Source: Sphaerulina vaccinii | Taxonomy: Eukaryota > Ascomycota > Dothideomycetes > Mycosphaerellales > Mycosphaerellaceae | Direction of reading: 5' to 3' | Assembly (NCBI GenBank): GCA_022570795.1 | Contig: JAKUDP010000008.1 | Span: 1,674,001-1,738,000 of the forward strand | DNA length: 64,000 nt | In this document: positions 49,906 to 61,945 of the stretch, piece after piece | Position numbering within the stretch: the first letter of the stretch is position 1 | Layout: each line of letters starts with the position of its first letter | Made by a program: the position numbers and the translations under genes | Notes under the pieces: model-generated | Databases searched by the model: none | What the model was told of the DNA's origin: nothing | Seen by the model: only the letters and a program-made list of their open reading frames with translations

Positions 49906-50452
49906 CTGTTCAGTACGAGAGGCTGACACCGCGCAATACTCCTTCGGACCTGCTTGGGACATCTCTCCGCATTTGAGACAGACACAGCATTCCCACGACG
50001 CAGTCAGCTGCAAATTGTGCCACATCAGTGGCGTTTAAGCGTGTCCGAAGAATCGAACAAGCTTGAAAGTAGTGGATGCTGCTTCTCCATGTTTCCGTAT
50101 CATCTAGGCTGCTCTGAGCAGAGCTGCTTCCACGACTGTATGCAGATGCGGATGGAGACACTCGAGCAGAGAGCGGCTAATAACGATGTAGTGATGTTCC
50201 TGCAGCAGACCCTGGTATGTGTAACCGCGCGCGACTGGTTCTCCGCATGCTACTATATGTAGATCAGCCTCCAGCTGTGCCATCATGCAGCAATAGGAGA
50301 AAGGTCTAGTAGGAGTGCGGCAAACCCGACGCTGCTTTTTCTGCTGATGTCTCATTACCCTTTGCCCAGCCGTCAGTTGTCGTAGATCCATTACTGACGT
50401 CCGAGTGGTTGTCCTGTTTGCCACAAAATCACCTCCTGCGATAGTCAACGAG

Positions 50453-51764
50453 ATGAAGAGGTTTCTATCAGCCGCATCGTTCGCCACGCATCTGGTATCT
50501 ATACTTGCCCAGCAGCAATGCTACTATGGACCTGGCGCACAGTATCGCGGACCATCAGAGCTCGTGCCTTGCAACGGAACAGGAGTATCAACTTGTTGCT
50601 TATCAGGCGATACTTGCCTCTCAGGAAACACTTGCTACAACTTCGAAACTGGAAACCTATACCAGTACGGCTGTACAGATATCAACTACCAGGACGACTC
50701 TTGTCCTAGGAAGTGTGGCTTCGATCCGAGCAGGTCGCCCTGGACAGCTCTGGAGTATTGCGACAATGTGCAGGACTTATCGAACACCTGGATCTGTCAT
50801 GGACCTGAGTCGTGTGGATGCGATTGGCAGTCGAGTGATAGCTTGCTTGTACTTCAGCCTCGAGGCTGTAAGGAGATGGGAAGCGATGCATATGTGGCTC
50901 TGTATGCGCCATCGACTCTGGCACCATATGTATCTCTGCCATCGAGTATTGGAGGCAGCACTGGGTACTATTCGCCCACTGTGAAAGATGGCTCGAGTGG
51001 GTGGATCTCGACAGCGGTAGCTGGGTGTAAGTAATCGTTGCGAGAGTCATCGTCTGAACACTGCTAATAGTATATTAGATACACCCACTCCATTCACACA
51101 GCTCACGACTTATCGAGCTGCGCCCACAACACGAGTACAGGTCGATCCAACTGCGACTCCAGGACCCTCAACTTATGCCGCAGCTGCAAGCTACTCAGCG
51201 CCGCCGAGCAAGAGCATGAGTGCTGGAACTAGCGGAACAGTATCATCCTCGAGCACCACATCCCCTTCACTGGCAACAACAAGCAGTGCTGCAGCAACAG
51301 GCTTATCAACAGGTGCCAAAGCTGGGATCGGCGGAGGTGTAGCTGGAGGCGTCTGTCTCCTCGCAGCTCTATCGATCTGCTGGTATCTCGTGCATCGCCG
51401 CAAGAAGACGAAGGCCGCTCCAGTCGCGCCACCGCCAGTACAGCAACTGTATCCCAGCAGTCCCTACTCGCACATGCAAGCTGCACCGCCCTATCCTCAC
51501 TACCCACCAGCTCCTGGCTCGAATTGGTCACCATGTGCGCAAGGCGGAGATCCTTACTACAACTACCAATATGATACCTCTTCGCCTAGGAGTAATGTCT
51601 CCAGAGACAAGCCGCATAGGGAGCCTTCGTTCATCAGCGCTTTGCCGGTGCCGAGTCCTCCAACTGAGCTGGCTGGTGAGGCAATCAAGCCAGTGCATGA
51701 AATTGGTGATGATGTGGACTCTAGGACTGTGTCGAGTAGCTTGGGGCATGGTAATTGGATCTAA
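50453..51764 (+). CDS. Single-pass membrane protein with cysteine-rich ectodomain, two exons
   Basis: Exons 50453-51026 and 51079-51764 give 419 aa. Signal peptide MKRFLSAASFATHLVSILAQ. The ectodomain has about 14 cysteines (QQCYYGPGAQYRG, CCLSGDTCLSGNTCYNFETG, SCPRKCGFDP, CGCDW), followed by a Ser/Thr-rich stalk. A TM helix (GGVAGGVCLLAALSICWYLV) is bounded by the basic HRRKKTK, and a Pro/Tyr-rich cytoplasmic tail follows (YPSSPYSHMQAAPPYPHYPP). This layout is common in Pezizomycotina and recalls wall-stress sensors, but it lacks a WSC signature, so a sensor role is only possible. The splice converts AVAGCK-stop into AVAGYTPTPFTQ and runs into the long second exon. Confidence 0.82.
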
Positions 51765-52430
51765 GTCTTCGGTCTGCCAGATGTCAATGAAAAAACGAGT
51801 ATAGTCGGTTTAGCATAGCTCATGTATCCATTTAAATAGAAGCTAATCAGCCTGGTTATTGTTGCTGCTGCTCTCTGCCATGTGGATGTTCGCGACCATA
51901 CTATCGTATGAGGCCTGTCTCTGTTAGATGCTGCTACCGCCTGCGCCCTCAATTGCACAGACAGCACGCAGGTATATGTTGGCATCATTTCGGAGTTTTG
52001 TTCGTGATGTGGTCGTGGAAGTCTACGCGTGTGAAAGTCCCACATCTGAGATGAATGCCAAGATCTCGACATCCTGGTGCTGATTACATTGACCTTCTCC
52101 AACCTTCCAACTCGTCCATCTCACGCCACGAGCATTGAGACCATGGTTCTTCGCTCCGGATCCATGTGCAGTCTAGCACGGTGACCACGACGATGGAGTT
52201 TCGTGAAGGCCGACGTGCTCGCTGTTCCTGTCCGAGGTACACCGACAGGATCGCGCTAGAACGCGCTTCCATACCACAACTCCAATAAGTTGCAAGTAGA
52301 TATAATAACAGACACTCCTCTGACCGCACAGAAAATGGTCTGCTGTATATGCATCCGTATCTATCCCAACAGTCGAAGAGCTCGCAGGAAGCAACTCAGA
52401 CAAGGCCGCGTCAAATTCCCCAAGCCCATC
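51765..52430. other. Intergenic region, no gene recognised
   Basis: 666 bp. Short minus-strand frames (51761-52102, 52084-52329) have no features. Confidence 0.4.
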
Positions 52431-53090
52431 ATGACCGAAATCACAACGATACCTGCTCTAAGCACGATACCGCGTTTCTACCGCGTCTTCTTTACCACGA
52501 TAGATCCTATCCTCTCGGTCTTTGGTGTAATCAGTAAGTACCCTGCTTCGAATCATTCATTTCCTTGTGGCCAGCAGACAAATGTGAAGGACGTGCTCTC
52601 TGAAAGCCGTTTCAATGGCTTCGATGGCTTGTCTGGACATGCGAGAGCCTGGTGAATGCTCGTGGCCGGAGATATCTCACTGTCTGATGTCAGCACACTC
52701 ACTGACTGAATCCTAGTGCATACATCCCCCTCTTCGATCCTCCCAAACTACTCCCTCAGCCCTCTCCTCCCACCCTCAACCGAAACCCGCATCCTCCTCG
52801 ATGCACTAGTAGGCTTCTTCTTCTCTTTAGCCTTCCTCCAAACAGTCCTACTCCGTGCTCGCCCACACGACATAGGCGTCTGGAAGATCTTCCAAGCCGC
52901 GACAATCTTTGTAGATCTCGCTATGGTACTGGCGTTCATGAGAGCTTTGGGACAGACAGGCAGGCTGGATACGAGCACATGGCGTACAGAAGAGTGGAGT
53001 AATATAGGGATTAATAGTTTTGTGGGGATAGTGAGGATAGCGTTTGTGTTAGGAATTGGGCTGAGAAGAAGGAAGGGGAAACAGCTGTAG
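52431..53090 (+). CDS. DUF7704-type small membrane protein, two exons
   Basis: Exons 52431-52533 and 52717-53090, 158 aa, with a 183-bp intron that is long for this window. Start MTEITTIPALSTIPRFYRVFF is the family's typical beginning. Four hydrophobic segments are seen: TIDPILSVFGVIMH, DALVGFFFSLAFLQTVLL, FQAATIFVDLAMVLAFM and NSFVGIVRIAFVLGIG, followed by a basic tail RRRKGKQL. The DUF7704 fungal family has no known function. The join A|TG puts a Met at residue 35. Confidence 0.78.
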
Positions 53091-53197
53091 TAGAGTGTCG
53101 AATAGTCGGTAGAAGGTATCTCTGCTAGACATTTTTCTGCTAAAACTACCCTGGTGCCGCATTCCGCGCCATGGTGCCCGCTCGCACGCAGAGATAT

Positions 53198-56100
53198 TTA
53201 GGTATAATGGTATGGCTGTCGGCATAATGGACAAGTGCTTGAGTTGCTGCTTCGGAACCACTTGAATAGACAGGCATTGTGGAACATGTTCTTGCATGTT
53301 GGGCAACGCTTGGTTGGTAGTTCCTTAGCGTCGTTGATGATGGAGTAGCAGATCGCACAATCAACGTGGCCTTTGAGTGTGCCAGCCACGTTCTTGCGCC
53401 ATGATGATAAGGCGTCAATGATGCTTCCGTTCTATCTAAACTGTCAGCTATCTCTGAAACGGGAGCCGGATTGATTTGTGAGTGTCTGACCATCTGGTGG
53501 CCTGGAGGTTGGGGAAACATTGAGAAGCGTGCAAGAGATTTGGGAAAACTTACGCTGAAGGTGATCGTCCCTTGGCAATTCATCAACCATGCTCTCCACT
53601 TCTTCTCATCCACAGCGACACGATTCACGCCCTCCGGTTTGGCGGCTTGGAGTGGGTAGGCTTCCGGAAGGACAATCTTTATGGCCATAGTCTGCTCGTC
53701 GATCTGATAAGCAACATTGACTTCCTTGCCACGAAGATTGACCTTGATTGTCATTGCTTCGTAGTCTGGATCACTTGCGACTGTCTTTTCTGTCCATTGA
53801 GAGACCTCCGTCAAGCTCTGCTCAATGATCAAAGGACTGATATACTTGGCTGTCCAAGCTTCGATGGCCTTTGGGGCTTGTCGGGACTTGATCTCATTGT
53901 TGAGATAGTTCTTGACCAGGCTTGGCAAATGCGAGAGTGATAAATAATAGAGGTGTGCCAACAACGCTTGGGCTTCCCTTTCTGGGGTAGCTTCAAGGCC
54001 GGCACTATACTTTGGCAAGTTGAAATTGGATGCATCCACAGCCCGGCCACTGTTCAAGCGCAGTAGATCGAATGCCATCTCTAGCAGAGCACTCAGATAC
54101 CCGCATTCCTTCAATTGCTCTGCGTAGTCACCCTTGACGCGGAAGCTCGAGCCTTGGAAGTGGTCAAATATCAATCGCCACCCATACAGATAGCCTTGGA
54201 GTGGTAGTGGGATTGTCAGATCGAATGCGTCTTCGTCTAATGCGTCCAGATCGGGTGCCTGCATGATGAGGGACAAAAGCTCGTCTGGAAGCGCTGCTTT
54301 GCGATTATCGAGAGCTGCATCGAGAGAGACCTGTTCCTGAGCCTTCGGTATATGTGTGTGGAGCAATTCGAACGCAGCGCCAGTGACAGCCTGTGATGGT
54401 GCGCATAGCAACGGAAACAGGTCTTCAGCATTGTCAAGCGAGTCAGAGGGACTCTGTAGGATCTGGCGTGCGAGCAGCTCATTCGTGGCCATTAGTGGCT
54501 GGTGTTCTTGATCTGAGATGCCATCACCCGCCTTGAGTAAGTAGATTAGGCCTTCCTGGAGGGGCTGCTGATTGTCCTTTAATGCTTCAACGAGGTCATC
54601 GTTGGACTCTTCGCTTGCTGCAAGCTTGCGCAGCGCGGCATACAGCTTCAGTGTTGCATGTGTCAGTAGCACTGTAGCTTCTCGCCCGGCTCCCTCTCCA
54701 GGCACAGTGGTCGCAGAGCTCCAAGAGGAGACGAGTGCATCAACGATCTCAGCCCACTGCTCGCCGTACATATCCGCCATAGCAGGTAGCAGTGCGGTCA
54801 AAGCCTTACAGGTTTCGGCCTTGACTACCAAAGATGTGTCCAATGCGAGCCATGGAATAATGTGCTTCACCAGGAAGAGAAGGCGTGGCTTTGCGATACT
54901 TTCTACAACGTCGGGTTGGGTATGTAGTATGACATTCAACAGCACGAGGGTCTCCAGTCCTTTCCGGTCTTCTGATTCGAATTGGAATTGTGTAAGGTCG
55001 GCGACGGCTTCGTTGCACATCCGGGTCAAAAGTGGACTGCTGGTCAAGGCCTGCGCGAATCCTACAATGTATGAGATCAGGGCCAAAGGATCCTTCGCGT
55101 TACGCTTGTTTCTCAGCTCCTCCTCACTAGCTTTTGACTGTGCACTGGTACATCCATGGAGCTCGAACGCATTCTCATGCGCTTTCGCTGCGGCCAGAGA
55201 TGCGTAGTAAGCCATGATTGAACCTTTATGCTCAATGGCTAATGATTCAAGCACATCGTACAGAGGTTCAGTAGACTCGGTCGCTGTGCCAGTAGCCTTT
55301 TGATCCCAGTAAGCGCGAAGCGACTCATTAGCGCTAGAGACAAAGTTCATGATATCGTCTTCCAGAGCACGCGCTTCACCAGATTTCCATAGGCCGTTGG
55401 CACCAGAAATGCTCGTACCATCCTCGGCAAGAAGCACACATACATTGAGCAGTGCCAGCACACGTACGTTGTCTTGCGTCCGGAGTGTGGCACCGGAGTA
55501 TCTCTTCAGGATGAAAGCATAGAAGATGGCAATCCTCATTGCCTGGGATAAGCCATCACTGTCGTACTGTGGTCGCGATGATGCTTGAGTAGTCTGAACA
55601 AGATGAAGAGCACCACCGAGTGGGCTCAATAACGCGAGCGAGCTCTTTTGAGTTGACAAGACTGCTTGGACAGCTTGCTGCCATAACTCCACGTTTGGAA
55701 AGGCGCCCTTCACCTTTTGTGCATCGTTCTCGCTTTCGAACACCTTTTCCACCAGCTCGAGGACCGATTCAATCGGCAAAGACGATTGCGAGACCTTTTC
55801 CAAATTGTGAAGAATAAGCCCATACTTGGTCTCGGCTGAAGCTTCCGCGTAAGAGGACGTCAAGAGGTTCGCAAGGTCTGAAGCAGAACCTGCTACAGTA
55901 TCCGCGGGAGAGTCCTTCAGTCGTACCACAGCAGGAAGTATCTGGTCCCCTTTGGTAGAAGACATGAAGTTCCGCACAGTCGAGGGGCTCGTTCTTGCGA
56001 GCTGTTGTATGGTTGAGAGCCCGTGCTCGAGTTGAGGTCCGTCCAGAGCAAGCGATTTGGCAAGGTCGGACAACACACTGTCGGAAGTGCTCTGCGACAC

Positions 56101-58152
56101 AGCGCCTAGTCGAAGCAAACTAGCGAAGAGCGATCGACTTCCTTCTTCAGTACCAGACCCTTGCGTTTGCAAGAAGGTTTGTAATTGCGTGTTCTCCTGT
56201 GCAAGTGACACCACCGACTGCGGTGTATTGGCTGGAAATAAAGCATACACTGCTCTCACCTTCTCTTCGCTCGCATTATCGTCCTGCAGGATATGTCGAA
56301 GTGCTGTGCCGAAAAGCTCATCGAACTTGGGATCTTTCTGCAAAGCAAGAAGACAACGCACCAGGTGCTTTTGTGAAGGACCGAACAAAAGTCGAGGGAG
56401 TACACCTCCCACGAAGTCGATCAGACTGTCGTGATATTCATCATGTTGCAAAAGGAACGTCGCGCAAGTTCGAAGCTGCTGTTCGATGATCGCAGCGGCA
56501 CCCCATGGTTTACCATTCCGACTGTCCAGCAGGGAGATAGATTCGCGAAGGATGTTGACGTTGGCCTTGATGAAGGTTGTATGCAGTGAACCGGGGAATC
56601 CGTAGTCGTTGCAGAAGAATTCTCTTTGCAAGTCGGCCCATCGCTCGCCAGATGTAGCCACGTGCTTCTGACTCTTCTCATAGTCCTTGGACTGTTCAGG
56701 CAGCGATATCTTGGCAAGTTCCACCAATTTTGAGGCTAGAACAGGCCATTCGCGTTCCAGCAAAGAATGTAAGCGTCGGGTCATGCCAAGCTTGGAAACG
56801 AGAGATGCCGGCTTTGGTCCAGAGATGGTGAAACGCGCAGTTTCATCAGATGGTTGTAGATATTGCTTGATCGGTGGCATTGCGAATGCCTCTAGAAGCT
56901 TCTCGGTCTCCTCAACCGAAGTAGATTGAGTCAGAGTATCGACGAGCGTGTAATAGACCGGCCATGATGACGATGCATTGAAGCGCTCTTCCTTCCTACT
57001 CACGCCATCACGTGCAGCCAGGAGAAATTCAGAAACTTCATCATACGTCTTTGGCAAGACCTCTACTGGTAGTTTACGGAGAACATCGGCCATCACATCC
57101 CAGTACCCAGTTGGCCCAGTGTACGCGCCATTCTTAAGGCACTGTCGAAGGCGTCCTAAAGCTGGCTTTTTGCCCGTATAGGCGCTTGTCCAGACAGAAG
57201 GAACTACTGTAGTGAGGGCATCTAACGTTCGCACGAAGCCCAAAGAAGAACCAGTTTGATCGGAGGCAAGACCTTTATAGATGTAGGCCGTGGACACAGC
57301 TGTTAAGTTGGCCTCGATGAGACCCGGCTCCTTCTGTAGACAGAGCTGTACAAGTTGGTGAATCGCTTTCCGCACACTTGAATCATCGTGTGATACGAAC
57401 TCCCATAATTTCTTGTCTCCAAGTAAAGTTTCGTATGTGTGTCTCTGCTTGTCCAGCTCTTCTGACGGCAGACTTCTCAGTAAGCTCGAAATGTTCAGAA
57501 TTCCAGTAGCCACAACGCGAGCATAGGTGGCTTTGGCGTCATCCGCGTTGATTGATCGCTCGTCACTTAGAGATCCGACAGTCTCATCCAGTACTGCATC
57601 TCGACTGTATTGAAGAATGGATTCTTGGAACGTCTTCCGCAGGCCTTGAACTTTCTCTGCCGACGAGAAAACCGCGCTCAAAGCCTCTTCCGCTGCTTTT
57701 GACACAGACCGGTCGCTATCGAATGTGCCCGCAAGCCACGGACCTGCAATCTTTGGCAATTGTTTCGCAATCCGTTTGCCACATTTGACGCTGAGTTGTC
57801 CAGTATATTGATGTGCCAATTGACGTACGCGGCGCGCACTGTCGATAGATAATCGCGGGTACTGCTTCACCCAGGCATCGATCACGGCATCCTCAACATC
57901 GCCTTCGGTACCTGCCAAGGATGTCTGAAGATCTTCCAATGCCTTTGCTTTAGTCGTGCTATCCTTTTTGGATAGGTTCTTGAAAGCGACGACAACGTTC
58001 GAGTTCGTGATGTTCGAGTTGTCCGCCGGCTCCTGTATATACGAGAGCACAGAGGACTGTCCAGAGCCAAATCCCTGAGTGCTGCTCCCGACTCCACCAA
58101 AACCACCAAGCCTGCCACTGCTCGCGTGCGATTTGAACTGCCGTTTACTCAT
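53198..58152 (-). CDS. E3 ubiquitin ligase listerin (Ltn1/Rkr1), two exons
   Basis: Exons 53554-58152 and 53198-53431 give 1610 aa, near the usual 1560-1800. The N-terminus (MSKRQFKSHASSGRLGGFGG, then VVVAFKNLSKKDSTTKAKALEDL) is that of listerin. Long HEAT/ARM helices follow, then an RWD-like region (DYEAMTIKVNLRGKEVNVAYQID). The last exon codes NGSIIDALSSWRKNVAGTLKG and a RING-CH domain (CAICYSIINDAKELPTKRCPTCKNMFH and CPLCRQPYHYT). Without the 122-bp intron the frame misses the RING. Listerin ubiquitinates nascent chains on stalled 60S subunits with Rqc2 and Vms1. The frame offers ATGs upstream of 58152, but those residues are not like the family. Confidence 0.94.
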
Positions 58153-58594
58153 TTTCAGAGAAGAGTCGTGACGCGGGAAGAAGGAAGGAACACAAAAGCT
58201 TCTTGAGCAGTTCGCAACATGTGGCCAGATCTTTGCGGTGTCGAATTCGGTGTCTCGAAAGTGATGGTTGCCGTTTCTAACGAATTTGATGTGATGACGA
58301 TGGAAGGCGGAAGGCGCTACTGAGATTGAGTTGCGGGCCATCCCGGAGGCAGCGGCGCTAGTGCTGCACTTACTTTGGCACTGTGTGTGACTGGTTGACA
58401 TCTTTATCTTCATCTTCGCGAACACCTTTCCTTCTGAAAACAATCTCCAACGTCTCTGTGCTCTGTCTGGAGGTTCCGTGGCCCAGTAATCACCCGTGGA
58501 CAGATATGACCTCGGATCGATAGCACGACTTCCGACTGTTCACCGGCTGCCGCGCGTGGAGGTGATAGTTGGATCTTGAAGCGAGACAGCGAAG
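58153..58594. promoter_or_regulatory. Divergent promoter of the listerin and RAD3 genes
   Basis: 442 bp between two divergent start codons. The listerin frame remains open over much of it (to about 58443), but the translation is not conserved in type. No specific element is claimed. Confidence 0.5.
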
Positions 58595-61021
58595 ATGAAG
58601 TTCTTCATCGGGGACCTGCCGGTCCTCTTTCCTTATCCCAGAATCTATCCGGAACAGTATGCCTACATGTGCGATCTGAAGCACACTCTGGATGCCGGCG
58701 GACATTGTGTTTTGGAGATGCCCTCCGGTACAGGGAAGACAGTCTCGCTTCTGTCGCTGATCGTCGCGTATCAGCAACACTATCCGGAGCACAGGAAGCT
58801 GATATACTGCTCGCGTACGATGTCTGAGATCGAAAAGGCGCTGGCAGAATTGAAGGCGCTCATGAAGTACCGGTCAGATCAGCTCGGAGTTGTAGAAGAC
58901 TTTCGAGGTCTGGGACTCACAAGTCGAAAGAACTTGTGTCTCCACCCATCTGTGAAACGCGAGAAGAGTGGTTCTGTGGTCGATGCGCGGTGTCGAAGTC
59001 TTACTGCTGGCTTCGTCAAAGAGAAGAAAGAGCGTGGCGAGGACGTCGATTTGTGCATCTACCACGACAATCTTGACCTTCTTGAGCCTCACAACCTCAT
59101 CCCGCCTGGCGTCTGGACACTCGATGGTATGTTGCGGTATGGCGAGGAGCAGAAGCAATGTCCCTACTTCACAGCTCGGCGCATGATGCCTTTTTGCAAT
59201 GTCATCATCTACTCCTACCACTACTTGCTGGATCCAAAGATCGCTGAGCGAGTGTCACGGGAGCTGTCGAAAGACTGCATCGTCGTGTTCGATGAAGCAC
59301 ACAATATCGACAATGTGTGCATCGAATCGCTCAGCATCGACCTGACCGAGGACTCTCTACGTAAAGCTGCGCGAGGTGCTGAGAACCTGGATCGAAAGAT
59401 CAAGGAAATGAAAGACACAGACGCCGAAAAGCTGCAGAACGAATACGCCAAGCTAGTGGAGGGCTTGCGAGAAGCAGATACTGCACGCGACGAGGGTGCT
59501 TTCATGTCAAATCCAGCGCTTCCAGATGACCTGCTCAAGGAAGCGGTCCCGGGCAACATTCGCAGAGCGGAGCATTTCACGGCCTTCTTGAAGCGCTTCA
59601 TCGAATACCTGAAGACACGTATGAAAGTGCTGCACGTTATATCCGAGACGCCACCATCATTTCTGCAACATCTGAAGGAGCTCACATTCATTGAGAAGAA
59701 GCCCTTGCGCTTCTGCGCGGAAAGATTGACATCTCTTGTGCGAACTCTGGAACTGACCAACATCGAGGACTACCAACCTCTGCAAGAGGTTGCAACATTT
59801 GCCACTCTTGCTGCGACCTACGACACAGGTTTCTTGTTGATTCTGGAGCCATATGAGTCCGACACCGCCACTGTTCCGAATCCAGTTTTGCACTTTACGT
59901 GCCTTGACGCCGCCATCGCCATCAAGCCAGTGTTTGAACGCTTTAGTTCGGTCATCATTACCTCTGGCACCATTTCGCCTCTCGAAATGTACCCGAAGAT
60001 GCTCGGCTTCTCAGCAGTAGTTCAAGAATCCTATGCGATGACTTTGGCGAGACGATCTTTCTTGCCGATGATTGTAACCAGAGGCTCGGATCAGAATCAG
60101 ATATCTTCAGGCTTCCAGACAAGAAGCGATCCAGCCAACATTCGCAATTACGGCAATCTCCTGATCGAGTTCTCCAAGCTTACGCCAGATGGTATGGTGG
60201 TCTTCTTTCCTTCATATTTGTACATGGAAAGTGTCATATCCATGTGGCAGAGCATGGGGATCCTTGATCAAGTGTGGAAGAGTAAGTTGATCTTGGTAGA
60301 GACCCCGGACAGTCAAGAGACTTCGCTAGCCCTCGAAACATACAGAACGGCATGCAGCAACGGTCGCGGTGCAGTACTGTTATGTGTAGCACGAGGGAAA
60401 GTCTCGGAAGGAATCGATTTCGACCACCACTATGGGCGAACTGTGCTCTGTATTGGTGTACCGTTTCAATATACAGAATCTCGCATTCTGAAAGCTCGCC
60501 TGGAGTTTTTGCGGGAGACGTACAGAATTCGCGAAAACGATTTCTTGTCCTTCGATGCTATGCGACATAGCGCTCAGTGCTTGGGACGTGTACTGCGAGG
60601 AAAGGATGATTACGGTATCATGGTCATGGCCGACAAGCGCTTCGCCAAGAAGCGAAATCAGCTGCCCAAGTGGATCTCAGGCGAAATGATGGAGAGCGAC
60701 ACCAACATGTCTGTCGACCAGGCTGTTGCAGCTGCTAAGAGGTTTCTCAAGCAAATGAGCAAACCATTCCCTGCCAGCATGCAGGACGGGATCAGTACGT
60801 GGAGCTACGAAGATCTCCTATCTCATCAGGCGAAAATGAAGGCCAACCAGATCCGTGAGGATCGTGAAATGGGAGAATATAATGGAGACCATCGCGTTCA
60901 CGGCGACGCCGTGATGGCTGATGCTCAAGCTCAAGTCCAAGAGTCTGACGACGATTTCGATATGGACACTGCGGATCAGAGCGCTATGGTGCAAGCCGCT
61001 GACCATGCTCACTCGACATAG
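58595..61021 (+). CDS. RAD3: DNA repair/transcription helicase Rad3 (XPD, ERCC2)
   Basis: Intronless, 808 aa. 5'-3' superfamily 2 iron-sulfur helicase of TFIIH, required for nucleotide excision repair. Start MKFFIGDLPVLFPYPRIYPE is canonical. Walker A is LEMPSGTGKTVS at about 40. The four cluster cysteines lie in NLCLHPSV, ARCRSL, VDLCIYH or the near region, and QKQCPYFTAR. Walker B is VVFDEAHNIDN. Motifs III-VI include ITSGTISPLEMYPKML, VARGKVSEGIDFDHHYGR and AQCLGRVLRGKDDYGIM. The C-terminal tail after KWISGEMM is acidic and about 40 residues longer than in yeast. Nuclear. Confidence 0.97.
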   Translation: MKFFIGDLPVLFPYPRIYPEQYAYMCDLKHTLDAGGHCVLEMPSGTGKTVSLLSLIVAYQQHYPEHRKLIYCSRTMSEIEKALAELKALMKYRSDQLGVVEDFRGLGLTSRKNLCLHPSVKREKSGSVVDARCRSLTAGFVKEKKERGEDVDLCIYHDNLDLLEPHNLIPPGVWTLDGMLRYGEEQKQCPYFTARRMMPFCNVIIYSYHYLLDPKIAERVSRELSKDCIVVFDEAHNIDNVCIESLSIDLTEDSLRKAARGAENLDRKIKEMKDTDAEKLQNEYAKLVEGLREADTARDEGAFMSNPALPDDLLKEAVPGNIRRAEHFTAFLKRFIEYLKTRMKVLHVISETPPSFLQHLKELTFIEKKPLRFCAERLTSLVRTLELTNIEDYQPLQEVATFATLAATYDTGFLLILEPYESDTATVPNPVLHFTCLDAAIAIKPVFERFSSVIITSGTISPLEMYPKMLGFSAVVQESYAMTLARRSFLPMIVTRGSDQNQISSGFQTRSDPANIRNYGNLLIEFSKLTPDGMVVFFPSYLYMESVISMWQSMGILDQVWKSKLILVETPDSQETSLALETYRTACSNGRGAVLLCVARGKVSEGIDFDHHYGRTVLCIGVPFQYTESRILKARLEFLRETYRIRENDFLSFDAMRHSAQCLGRVLRGKDDYGIMVMADKRFAKKRNQLPKWISGEMMESDTNMSVDQAVAAAKRFLKQMSKPFPASMQDGISTWSYEDLLSHQAKMKANQIREDREMGEYNGDHRVHGDAVMADAQAQVQESDDDFDMDTADQSAMVQAADHAHST

Positions 61022-61604
61022 GGTTAGATGTGCACCAGGGCGTAGCAGTCGTTCCAATGTTGCATGCCTCGAACAGGGTTTACAAGTGGCGGTCGAAGAT
61101 GAGTTGGCACGAACGGCGCGCAGGCCTGCAAGTGAAGTCAAAAAGCTCTAAACGCCAAGATGTTCACATCCATCGCTACGAGGGCAAGATATGCCACACG
61201 CAAACCTCCTAACCTTTTTCGCCAATACGTGCACTAATACTGTCGACTATACACCACTCCAACAAGCACTATGTCACAAGTGGCATACTAAAGTGCTCGG
61301 AAGTCATTTACGTCATCATATTGAAGACGAGCACTGTGACGTCCGAAGTGTGTCAACAGGAACCAAACATACGCTTAAGCGTCATTGTTGGTGGAAGTTC
61401 CTGCATATGTACATCTGCGAGTGAGACCTGCTTGGATATACCACACTTCAATAGAATCAAACGACACAGATTACCAAGAATCATCTCAAGAACTTCCAAT
61501 TCACATAACTCAGCAATCATGGTTGGATCCAAGACACCGTATGCTATCTCGCACAATCCGTTTTGAGTAGATCATTCCACTTACACCCATCTAGAGGCGG
61601 CCAG
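61022..61604. other. Intergenic region, no gene recognised
   Basis: 583 bp between RAD3 and the small gene at 61605. Short frames only; an upstream exon of the small gene could lie near 61520. Confidence 0.4.
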
Positions 61605-61874
61605 ATGGCCAGCGACAAGTTCCAAAAGCAACAAGCACAAAAAGAAGGTCTTGGCGCTCCTGATGCCCCAGGCCGAACTGAAGGCTCTGGCGTAGAGCAG
61701 AACCCAGGCAATGCCAAAGTTGCGTCTGACTCCGGATCGACAAACGTTGGCGTGGAAGCAGGCACCGACACCAAGGGCGAGAAGGGCATCTCAGGTGTAC
61801 CCGTCGGGTCAGCTGGCACGAGTATCAACTCTGGGAATATGAGTGGTGGAGGCACGAGTGGCGGCAAAGCTTAG
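61605..61874 (+). CDS. Small Gly/Ser/Thr-rich hydrophilic protein of unknown function
   Basis: 89 aa from ATG 61605 (MASDKFQKQQAQKEGLGAPD); the open frame reaches further upstream but only with TTG. It is fully hydrophilic and low in complexity (GSTNVGVEAGTDTKGEKGIS, then INSGNMSGGGTSGGKA). It has no cysteine or TM segment, and disorder is expected. Such small glycine-rich proteins are often stress- or conidiation-linked in fungi, but there is no motif to prove it. Confidence 0.5.
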   Translation: MASDKFQKQQAQKEGLGAPDAPGRTEGSGVEQNPGNAKVASDSGSTNVGVEAGTDTKGEKGISGVPVGSAGTSINSGNMSGGGTSGGKA

Positions 61875-61945
61875 AGGTCGAAGAAATCATAGCATCTTAA
61901 GTTGGACACTCGAGTCCATACTTGAGAATCTTTGGTTGACATTTC

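Larger units (their letters stand above)
48390..50452. other. Gene-poor region of 2 kb with small repeats
   Basis: Frames at 48472-48954 (-), 49210-49536 (+) and 49551-49841 (-) have no domain features. A two-copy repeat and an orphan fragment of the array RNA family (own entries) lie in the right half. Confidence 0.4.

Noticed and set aside
58153..58443. N-terminal extension of listerin to 58443
   Set aside because: The extra residues are not like the family N-terminus, whereas MSKRQFKSHASSGRLGGFGG at 58152 is.
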